DNA from: JAJTFW01 sp964584995
GTDB taxonomy: Bacteria > Bacteroidota > Bacteroidia > AKYH767-A > OLB10
Reading direction: 5' to 3'
Length of the DNA: 5,524 nucleotides
NCBI GenBank assembly: GCA_964584995.1
Contig: CAZPCA010000163.1
Coordinates: forward strand, 1 to 5,524
Position numbers and translations under genes: made by a program
Part shown: piece by piece, positions 1-5,524 of the stretch
Numbering within the stretch: position 1 is the stretch's first letter
Layout: each line of letters begins with the position of its first letter
Notes under the pieces: model-generated
The model's database searches: none
Told to the model about the DNA's origin: nothing
Seen by the model: the letters and a program-made list of their open reading frames with translations, nothing else

Positions 1-1319
1 GCCTCCTGCTGGATTCTGTCCGTTATATCACGACCGGATAGGGAAACTCCGGTAATGAGTCCGTTTTCATCCTTCACAGGATATAGTAGGACTTCATACA
101 CCAGTACATTACCATCCGCATCTTTATACTCTTCCCTATAGTTCTCAGTCTTACCCACCAGCACCCGCCGGAATCTGTCCTTCCATTCCCGGCGCTGACG
201 GGCATCCAGGTATTCTTCGTATAAATGTCCTTCTTCTGGAAGCGCCAATCCGCGCATTTCGAAAAGGCGGCAGAACTGCTGGTTGATGATACTGATTTGC
301 CCCAGGGCGTTCACCGACATGACAGCCTCCACCGTATTCTCGACAAGCGCCTGCAAATTTTCGCTATCGCGCAGCAGCGCCTGGTGTTTGATCCTGGCTT
401 CGTTCGTGTCGATGGCTGTGATGAAAACCGCCGAGCGGTTGGGGAGTCCGGCCCCTAACAATTCAAGGTTGGAGATGCGTCCGTCTTTGCGCAAGATCTT
501 ACGCTCTGTGCGGGCCACCCTGTATTTCCCCTCTGTCAACTGCCTTATCCAGCTTTCATGATACAATCCATCCGTAGGATGGACCAGCTGATCAAATCCG
601 ATTTTCCTGAGCTCATCAACCTGATAGCCTGTCAGGGAGGCAAAACTTTCGTTGACTTCTATGAACTGCTGGTTGTTGTCCAGTATGGCCACTGCATCGG
701 CAGAGGTTCTTACAACACCGGCTGAGGAAGTCTTGGTTGACTCCACCTCCTGAACATGCATCTTCTTCTGTACATCAGCACGAATCGGCTCCTCTTGCAC
801 TTCATGAATTGGTCCACGTGTAGCTGTGTGCTGATCCGGATGCTCAGTAATTTCGCTTTCAGCGGCAGAGGGAGTGCTGCTATCGGGTAGAACAGGGATG
901 GCCTGTTCCATATGCTCCGCAAATCGACAAAACAAGTTGCCCTCATACACCCTGTGTATGCTGACATTGATCCTGAAGAACCTGCCTTGAAGACTCCTGC
1001 AATCGAGTAATTTATGGGAGAAGGCATTGTTGTCAACGGCGTGCATCAGCAATTGTACTTCGTCATCGCCCAGATCTTCTGAAAAAATATTTTTGAAATT
1101 GAGTTTGGAAAGAAAACCAGCTCGGTAAATACCGAAAAGATTCATGGCCTTCTGGTTCGCTTTGACGGCCTGCAGGCTTATCCCATCAAAGATGACCCAT
1201 GCCTCCGGCTGTTGTTCGAACAAAGTACTCAGCTCATCCTCTTTCCCGATCAATGCTTTCGTCTTACGCATGTACCATNNNNNNNNNNAAAGAAGTAGTT
1301 TGGAGTTGTCGTAAAACAT
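1..1319 (-). CDS. Multi-PAS sensory protein, probably the N-terminal part of a sensor histidine kinase (partial, crosses an assembly gap)
   Basis: One minus-strand frame stays open from the left edge to an ATG at 1319, giving about 439 codons; the C-terminus lies outside the window. Three PAS-like units are visible. The first (about residues 31-140, including WVIFDG at 41) is divergent. The second (about 202-300) is typical, with the NESFASLTGY core at 223-232 and a HPTDG-type stretch after it. The third (about 322-435) ends in the usual SGRDITDRIQQE exit to the next domain. A hydrophilic linker rich in Ser, Thr, Pro, Glu and His (about 141-200) joins units one and two. No membrane segment or signal peptide is seen, so the visible part should be cytoplasmic. 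PAS domains bind small ligands or cofactors or mediate dimerisation; serial PAS units in this phylum usually feed a histidine kinase, but no kinase, GGDEF or other output domain is visible, so that is inference. Ten Ns interrupt codons 11-14. The frame matches on both sides, but the ATG at 1319 is uncertain; an internal ATG at 1271 is the fallback start. The start lies 89 bases after the M3 peptidase stop on the same strand. Confidence 0.85.
   Translation of the reverse strand, partial: MFYDNSKLLLXXXXWYMRKTKALIGKEDELSTLFEQQPEAWVIFDGISLQAVKANQKAMNLFGIYRAGFLSKLNFKNIFSEDLGDDEVQLLMHAVDNNAFSHKLLDCRSLQGRFFRINVSIHRVYEGNLFCRFAEHMEQAIPVLPDSSTPSAAESEITEHPDQHTATRGPIHEVQEEPIRADVQKKMHVQEVESTKTSSAGVVRTSADAVAILDNNQQFIEVNESFASLTGYQVDELRKIGFDQLVHPTDGLYHESWIRQLTEGKYRVARTERKILRKDGRISNLELLGAGLPNRSAVFITAIDTNEARIKHQALLRDSENLQALVENTVEAVMSVNALGQISIINQQFCRLFEMRGLALPEEGHLYEEYLDARQRREWKDRFRRVLVGKTENYREEYKDADGNVLVYEVLLYPVKDENGLITGVSLSGRDITDRIQQE
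1279..1288. other. Assembly gap of ten Ns (scaffold join)
   Basis: Exactly ten Ns in a row replace sequence inside the 5' end of the PAS gene. A round value like this is usually a placeholder set by a scaffolder, so the true length is unknown. At the given length the reading frame from ATG 1319 continues in phase into the PAS frame (42 bases from 1319 to 1277), which is compatible with a small real gap but could be a one-in-three coincidence. Confidence 0.97.
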
Positions 1320-1374
1320 GGTAAACCCAATGGGGTTATTCGCAAATCCCTCTGAAAAGTTGCAATTTACAAAT

Positions 1375-1399
1375 AAAAAACGTATCTAAAAATCAATAC
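1375..1399 (-). terminator. Weak terminator-like hairpin after the M3 peptidase gene
   Basis: Read on the minus strand, GTATT and GATAC can form a five-pair stem (one G-U pair) around an eight-base AT-rich loop, followed by G and six Ts. It begins 9 bases after the peptidase stop codon, which is the right place for an intrinsic terminator. The stem is short and AT-rich, so it may be inactive or leaky, and the PAS gene downstream could be partly co-transcribed. Confidence 0.25.
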
Positions 1400-1408
1400 A
1401 TTATGCCA

Positions 1409-3124
1409 TCAATCAGCACAAAGCAATTTCCATTCACGCAATACGAAAGCGGAGAGTTCCTTAACGTATTCATCAGAAAAATCAAACCGGATGCCGGCCG
1501 CCTCATAGATTTCACCGATTGAAGCTGTATAGCCCATTTTCAATGCATTCAAATAGTGGGAAATGGTTTGGGAGGGATTCTCGCGGTAATTTTTCCAAAC
1601 GGCGATTGCGCCTAATTGTGCAAAGCCGTATTCAATGTAGTAAAATGGAACCTCGTATACATGCAATTGTTTTTGCCATAAATAGCTTCTGAACTCCTCC
1701 TGACCTCCCCAGTCGACCACCTTACCTGCATACCGCATGTAATTGTCCGTCCAAAACGAACACCTATCGTTTACAGAATGGCCTGGATGAGTGTATATCC
1801 AATGCTGAAATGCATCAACACAGGCAATCCAGGGTAGTCCCTTCAAGACATCCTCAAGGTGTTTGCGTCTGGCCTTTTTCAAATCAGCAGCATCGCTGAA
1901 AAAATGTTCCCAGTGTTCCATAGAAATCAGTTCCATGGACATAGACGCCAGCTCGGCAACTTCACTGGGCAGGTTCTTGAAATCCACGAGTTCGAGCGGC
2001 TTGTCCACGATAGACTGCACAGCATGCCCACCCTCGTGAACCATGGTGACCAGATCCCTTAGTGTATTGGTGGAATTCATGAAGATAAAAGGGAGGCCGG
2101 TTTCGTAGAGCGGATAGTTATATCCGCCAGGGGCTTTCCCTTTTCTCGACTCGAGATCCAAACGCCCTGCGGACTTCATCTGCCGCATACAATCCCCGAG
2201 AAAGGGATCTATGGCCTGAAAACAGGCAATGGTTTTCTCCATCAATTCCGCTGCAGAACTAAAGGGCTTCAAAGGCGACTCCCCTTGCGCCGACGCATGC
2301 AAATCCCATGGCTTGAGCACCTCGAGTTGCAATTCGCTGCGGTGTTTTTCCTCAATAGCCTCGTTGATTGGAACAACATATTTCTCTACGGCCTCGTGAA
2401 AACGGTAACAATCCTCCGCTGTATAATCGAAACGCCCAAGACTGGCGAACATATAATCCCTGAAATCAGCGAAGCCGGCGTTCTGTGCAACAACATGTCG
2501 TTGTTGGGACAGCTCATCGAACAAAGTATCTAACTTTTCCTTATCGGTCAATCGTCTCCGGGCAATAGCGCGATACACTTCTTCCCGCCTTGCTCTGTCA
2601 TCCTGCTCGAGGTAATTCGCCGCCTGCTGCAGGGTCAACTCTTTACCTTCAATTTCAACCGTCATGGCTCCCGTAATAGCCGAATACTCCTGCTCCTTTT
2701 GCTGAAGCGCGGAGAGAATGGGAACGTTTTCCTCGCGGTAGATCTCCACCCTCTTACGGATCTGACGTAGTAAAATACGGTATTTGCCCTCAGTGAGAGC
2801 ATTGAGCGCTTTACTGTTGAGCAGTTTGATGTCCAGCTCCTGGCTCAGCGGGGCAATACGGGGTTGTATCTCCCCCACGAAAAAATTAAACGCTGCCGCA
2901 TACTCCTCGTTGGCGGTATCACAACTCATACGGATATAGCGCCAGCCCATCTCCTCCTGCAACCATGCCTCCAGTTCGCTGCGGTGGAGCAACCAGTTTT
3001 TCAGCCTGTCCACCTCGTCTATATCCGCCTCCAGCAAGCGATTGAAATACCTTTCTATTTGCTCCCAGTCGCTGACAACCGGATTGGCAGGCAGAAAATT
3101 CCTTTGAACAGTATCGGTAGACAT
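1409..3124 (-). CDS. M3-family zinc oligoendopeptidase ('M3, not PepF' type)
   Basis: A complete metallopeptidase of 571 residues from the ATG at 3124, normal for this M3 subgroup. It should hydrolyse internal bonds of short peptides in the cytoplasm; no signal peptide or membrane segment is present. The zinc site is HEGGH at residues 363-367, with Glu364 as the catalytic base. Glu391 in the following PSEVAELASMSME block is the expected third zinc ligand, 28 residues after the first His. The C-terminal block PFYYIEYGFAQLGA (from 493) matches the tyrosine-rich substrate-binding region of the family. The N-terminal half is mostly charged helix (KYRILLRQIRKR, MTVEIEGKELTLQQAANYL), as expected for the M3 helical lobe. 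The frame extends eight codons further to a TTG at 3148; I prefer the ATG because MSTDTVQRNFLP resembles usual family starts as I recall them. No Shine-Dalgarno is seen. The gene begins 56 bases after the upstream gene's terminator, so it probably has its own promoter, which I could not identify. One oddity: Gln370 stands where many M3 enzymes have a third His (HExxHxxH). The family call is very secure; the exact substrate is unknown. Confidence 0.96.
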   Translation of the reverse strand: MSTDTVQRNFLPANPVVSDWEQIERYFNRLLEADIDEVDRLKNWLLHRSELEAWLQEEMGWRYIRMSCDTANEEYAAAFNFFVGEIQPRIAPLSQELDIKLLNSKALNALTEGKYRILLRQIRKRVEIYREENVPILSALQQKEQEYSAITGAMTVEIEGKELTLQQAANYLEQDDRARREEVYRAIARRRLTDKEKLDTLFDELSQQRHVVAQNAGFADFRDYMFASLGRFDYTAEDCYRFHEAVEKYVVPINEAIEEKHRSELQLEVLKPWDLHASAQGESPLKPFSSAAELMEKTIACFQAIDPFLGDCMRQMKSAGRLDLESRKGKAPGGYNYPLYETGLPFIFMNSTNTLRDLVTMVHEGGHAVQSIVDKPLELVDFKNLPSEVAELASMSMELISMEHWEHFFSDAADLKKARRKHLEDVLKGLPWIACVDAFQHWIYTHPGHSVNDRCSFWTDNYMRYAGKVVDWGGQEEFRSYLWQKQLHVYEVPFYYIEYGFAQLGAIAVWKNYRENPSQTISHYLNALKMGYTASIGEIYEAAGIRFDFSDEYVKELSAFVLREWKLLCAD

Positions 3125-3179
3125 GAAGGATGGATTTGAGATGGACAATTGACTGATTCACTATCAGCATTGAAGGTAT

Positions 3180-3201
3180 AAAAAAGCCGGCATAGCCGGC
3201 T
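3180..3201 (-). terminator. Strong intrinsic terminator of the DUF5606 gene
   Basis: On the minus strand AGCCGGC, a three-base loop TAT, and GCCGGCT form a perfect seven-pair, GC-rich stem followed directly by a run of Ts, the last base of the stem included. It begins 22 bases after the DUF5606 stop codon. On the plus strand the T-run is missing, so it works in one direction only. It separates the DUF5606 gene from the M3 peptidase gene transcriptionally. Confidence 0.9.
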
Positions 3202-3222
3202 GACAAACCTGGTTCCGGCTGA

Positions 3223-3816
3223 TTATTCAGCCGAAGATTTCGTTGATTTACGCGTAGTCTTTTTCGGCGCGGGCTCGGCATCAACCTCGGCAACCGCCTC
3301 TTCTGATTTCTTCTTGCGTGTGGTTTTCTTGGCGGGGGCTTCGTCTTTGGCAACCTCTGCATCGGCTACCACAGGAGCTTCCTCAGGGATACCGGCATCT
3401 CCGTTGAGTTCCGCGCGCATGGCTTCTTCTGATTCCGGTGTTCCGATGATCTCCTTCACGATCTTGTACCATGAAAACATTTTCCGGATATCGGATGCGT
3501 GTACCCGCTCCTCATCAAACTCGGGAAAAATTTTCTTCAGACAAGATTTCAAATCTGCCGGATCCGACTTGGGGTCGACGGACAGAGCCAGGGCATCCTG
3601 GTCTTTCATCTTTTTAAATACTTCATACAAAGGCACATCTTCCTCCATCGTATAGATGGCAATGTCCTTCAACATGATGATACGTTGCGTAGAAGAAACA
3701 GGCTGTCTTTTACCATCCGCCATTGACTCCACAATAAACCCTCCGTTGCGCATCTGCGCGACCATCTGGTACAATCCACTCAGACCGGGGATAGAAATGA
3801 TTTTATCGAAACTCAT
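3223..3816 (-). CDS. DUF5606 family protein with Lys/Ala-rich C-terminal tail
   Basis: A complete protein of 197 residues with no known biochemical role. Residues about 4-125 match the Bacteroidota DUF5606 domain as I remember it: an opening of the form KIISIPGLSGLYQMV, then GGFIVESMADGKR, RIIMLKDIAIYTMEEDVPLYEVFKKM and, near the end, FPEFDEERVHASDIRKMFSWYKIV. The tail (about 126-197) is low complexity, with acidic Ala/Glu stretches alternating with basic patches; KKTTRK occurs twice, at 163-168 and 185-190, each after an Ala-Pro-containing stretch. Such tails resemble histone-H1-like basic tails and could bind nucleic acid or ribosomes, but that is only inference. No signal peptide or membrane segment is present, so the protein should be cytoplasmic. 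The ATG at 3816 is the natural start: the conserved domain begins there and a good Bacteroidota promoter lies just upstream. The gene is a single transcription unit between that promoter and the terminator at 3180-3201, and is divergent from the S9 peptidase gene. Confidence 0.9.
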   Translation of the reverse strand: MSFDKIISIPGLSGLYQMVAQMRNGGFIVESMADGKRQPVSSTQRIIMLKDIAIYTMEEDVPLYEVFKKMKDQDALALSVDPKSDPADLKSCLKKIFPEFDEERVHASDIRKMFSWYKIVKEIIGTPESEEAMRAELNGDAGIPEEAPVVADAEVAKDEAPAKKTTRKKKSEEAVAEVDAEPAPKKTTRKSTKSSAE

Positions 3817-3835
3817 CGTACTGGTTTTAGTGGTG

Positions 3836-3869
3836 CAAACATACTACGATTTCCCGAAACTGCGGCAAA
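3836..3869 (-). promoter_or_regulatory. Bacteroidota-type promoter for the DUF5606 gene
   Basis: Read on the minus strand, TATGTTTG at 3843-3836 is an exact match to the Bacteroidota -7 consensus TAnnTTTG. An upstream TTTG at 3869-3866 lies 22 bases before it, at the upper end of the accepted spacing for the -33 element. The -7 box ends 19 bases before the ATG at 3816, so the leader would be only about 12-16 bases, with no Shine-Dalgarno sequence. Confidence 0.7.
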
Positions 3870-3932
3870 AAAGGACCAAACCGTGCATGGATAAATAAGC
3901 CTGAGGCGACTGAATCATAGCTGCGAATTCAG

Positions 3933-3940
3933 TACATTCG
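3933..3940 (+). promoter_or_regulatory. Candidate -7 element for the S9 peptidase gene
   Basis: TACATTCG differs from the TAnnTTTG consensus at one base and ends 23 bases before the ATG at 3964, a position like that of the divergent promoter. No convincing TTTG or TTG is seen at the matching -33 distance. The divergent layout requires some promoter in this 147-base space, but this exact assignment is weak. Confidence 0.3.
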
Positions 3941-3963
3941 TCAACCACCAATTCAGATTACCA

Positions 3964-5524
3964 ATGCTTAAAAAATGGTTCGTGTGCTTGCTCCTTCTTT
4001 CCTTGGGCAAGTTGCTTCCGGCGCAGGCTCCCCGCTACGATGTACGGGACTTTTTCAAAAACCCTGACAAAACCCGTTTTCAATTATCTCCATCCGGCCA
4101 GCTGATTTCCTACCTGGCGCCCTGGAATAAACGCATGAACCTTTTCGTAAAAAAATTGAATGCGAGCGCTGAATCCGCGGTACGCATCACCGGCGAAACA
4201 GAACGGGGCCTTGGTCAGTACATGTGGAAAAACAACTATACGCTGGTCTACCTGCGCGATTTCGGCGGAGACGAAAACTTCCACTTGTTCATAGCCACAG
4301 CAGATGGGAAAAGCCAGAAAGACCTTACCCCCTTCAAAGGTGTCAAAGTCGGTATACTGGATCCGCTCGAAAACTCGGAAGACGAAATGCTGATCGAGAT
4401 GAACAAGGAAAATCCAGAGGTTTTCGACGTATACAGGCTGAATGTGAAATCGGGCAAGCTAACCTTGGAAGTGAAGAATCCTGGAAACGTATCCACCTGG
4501 GTGACCGATCACGATGGTGTCGTCAGGATGGCTGTCAGCACCATCGGTACAGGCACGAAAATCCTCTCCAGAAAAACAGCAAAGGACCCTTTTGAAGTCA
4601 TCCTTAAAACAGACTTCCGGACGACCGTAACGCCCGTTGTCTTCACCTCCGACAACCAGAATGTGTATGCGTTGTCCAATTTCCAGGGAGACAAAATTGC
4701 TCTGGTGGAAATGGATATCACCACTGGGACTGAAGTCCGCACCATTTTCGAAGACAAAGAATTCGATCTATCGGACGTATTTTATTCGAGGAAGAAGAAA
4801 AAACTCACGGCTGTAGGCTACGAAAAAGAAAAATACACGTATCATTTCTTGGACCAGTCGACTGCTGACATATACGACAGACTGGCAGATAAACTCAAAG
4901 GCCAGAGTATTTTCATCTACAACCACGATAAGGAGGAAAACAATTTTATCATTCAGACCTACAGCGATCGCTCCAGGGGTGCCTACTATCATTTCCGAAA
5001 AAGTACAGGAGAACTCACCAAAATCCACGATACCAGTCCATGGCTGAAGGAATCCGACATGTGCGACATGCAACCTGTGTCCTACACGTCGATTGACGGT
5101 AAGACGATCCACGGGTATCTCACCTTGCCCAACGGAGCGAAACCATCTAATTTACCGACGATCATCCACCCGCACGGAGGGCCATGGGCCCGAGACAGCT
5201 GGGGCTGGAACGCTGAAGTGCAATTCCTGGCCAACAGAGGCTATGCTGTGCTGCAGATGAACTTCAGAGGCAGCACGGGATACGGGCGAAACTTCTGGGA
5301 ATCCTCGTTCAAAGAGTGGGGACAAGCGATGCAGGACGATATCAACGACGGCATAAAATGGCTCATCGCATCCGGCATCGCAGACAAGAACCGTATAGGC
5401 ATCTACGGTGCTTCCTACGGGGGATACGCGACACTCAGCGGTATCACACGTAATCCTGAATTGTATGCCGCCGCCGTCGACTACGTGGGAGTTTCCAACC
5501 TGTTCACTTTCCTGAACTCCATCC
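3964..5524 (+). CDS. Secreted S9-family prolyl-oligopeptidase-type serine peptidase (partial, 3' end outside window)
   Basis: An open frame from ATG 3964 to the right edge gives 520 codons with no stop. Residues 1-22 look like a Sec signal peptide: Lys3-Lys4, a Leu-rich core, and a cut after LPAQA. There is no lipobox, so a soluble periplasmic or exported enzyme is expected. Residues about 30-360 fit the beta-propeller that restricts substrate entry to short peptides. The alpha/beta-hydrolase domain starts near 372 (YTSIDGKTIHGYLTLP). It shows HGGP at 404-407 near the oxyanion region, NFRGSTGYG at 433-441, a DDINDGIKWLI helix, and the nucleophile elbow GASYGGY at 482-488 with Ser484. The Asp and His of the triad would lie in the missing roughly 130-170 residues. 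It should cleave peptides or remove N-terminal units from them; dipeptidyl-peptidase-like and acylaminoacyl-peptidase-like activities cannot be told apart here. The start is supported by the signal peptide placement; there is no Shine-Dalgarno. The gene is divergent from the DUF5606 gene. Confidence 0.94.
   Translation, partial: MLKKWFVCLLLLSLGKLLPAQAPRYDVRDFFKNPDKTRFQLSPSGQLISYLAPWNKRMNLFVKKLNASAESAVRITGETERGLGQYMWKNNYTLVYLRDFGGDENFHLFIATADGKSQKDLTPFKGVKVGILDPLENSEDEMLIEMNKENPEVFDVYRLNVKSGKLTLEVKNPGNVSTWVTDHDGVVRMAVSTIGTGTKILSRKTAKDPFEVILKTDFRTTVTPVVFTSDNQNVYALSNFQGDKIALVEMDITTGTEVRTIFEDKEFDLSDVFYSRKKKKLTAVGYEKEKYTYHFLDQSTADIYDRLADKLKGQSIFIYNHDKEENNFIIQTYSDRSRGAYYHFRKSTGELTKIHDTSPWLKESDMCDMQPVSYTSIDGKTIHGYLTLPNGAKPSNLPTIIHPHGGPWARDSWGWNAEVQFLANRGYAVLQMNFRGSTGYGRNFWESSFKEWGQAMQDDINDGIKWLIASGIADKNRIGIYGASYGGYATLSGITRNPELYAAAVDYVGVSNLFTFLNSI

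Noticed and set aside
225..561. Two plus-strand open frames
   Set aside because: Both lie antisense to clear PAS-domain coding sequence and have no recognisable features.
710..1036. Minus-strand open frame of 108 codons
   Set aside because: It overlaps the PAS gene on the same strand in another frame; its Arg/Ser/Cys-rich translation has no domain look, while the PAS frame is open throughout.
3180..3201. Perfect inverted repeat as an operator or mobile-element end
   Set aside because: The T-run directly after the stem and its place after a stop codon make it an intrinsic terminator; no transposase or direct repeats lie nearby.
2919..3362. Minus-strand open frame bridging the DUF5606 gene, the terminator and the M3 start
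   Set aside because: Its very Arg/Pro-rich translation comes from out-of-frame reading of the Lys/Ala tail, and it runs through a strong terminator and into the M3 frame.
4248..5112. Several minus-strand open frames, one with hydrophobic stretches
   Set aside because: All are antisense to the continuous S9 peptidase frame, which has a signal peptide and family motifs.
1..5524. Novel defence system, mobile element, CRISPR array, tRNA or rRNA
   Set aside because: Both strands are almost fully used by four recognisable genes. No repeat arrays, transposase, integrase, tRNA cloverleaf or rRNA signatures were seen.

Overview
This window looks like ordinary chromosomal sequence from a member of the Bacteroidota, possibly near Chitinophagia or Sphingobacteriia. 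Four observations point that way. A DUF5606-family gene is present, a family I know essentially from this phylum. The M3 peptidase closely resembles the 'M3, not PepF' oligoendopeptidases I associate with Chitinophagaceae. A perfect TAnnTTTG promoter element with an upstream TTTG lies before the DUF5606 gene. None of the four visible starts has a clear Shine-Dalgarno sequence. A run of exactly ten Ns at 1279-1288 marks a scaffold join, so this is a draft or metagenomic assembly.

Layout: from 1 to about 1319 on the minus strand lies the N-terminal part of a cytoplasmic multi-PAS sensory protein, probably a sensor histidine kinase. It runs off the left edge before any output domain and is crossed by the gap. 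From 1409 to 3124 (minus) is a complete M3-family zinc oligoendopeptidase with an intact HEGGH site. From 3223 to 3816 (minus) is a complete DUF5606 protein with a Lys/Ala/Glu-rich tail, closed by a strong intrinsic terminator at 3180-3201. A 147-base divergent intergenic region follows. From 3964 to the right edge (plus) is a secreted S9-family prolyl-oligopeptidase-type serine peptidase, cut off after the nucleophile serine and before the Asp and His of the triad.

How the genes relate: the terminator separates the DUF5606 gene from the M3 gene, so the three minus-strand genes are probably not one operon. The M3 enzyme has no signal peptide and should cut short peptides in the cytoplasm. The S9 enzyme has a signal peptide and should act in the periplasm. 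Both fit peptide use, but the sequence shows no shared regulation. No stretch longer than 300 bases lacks a gene. I see no mobile element, CRISPR array, tRNA or rRNA, and no evidence of a new biological system.
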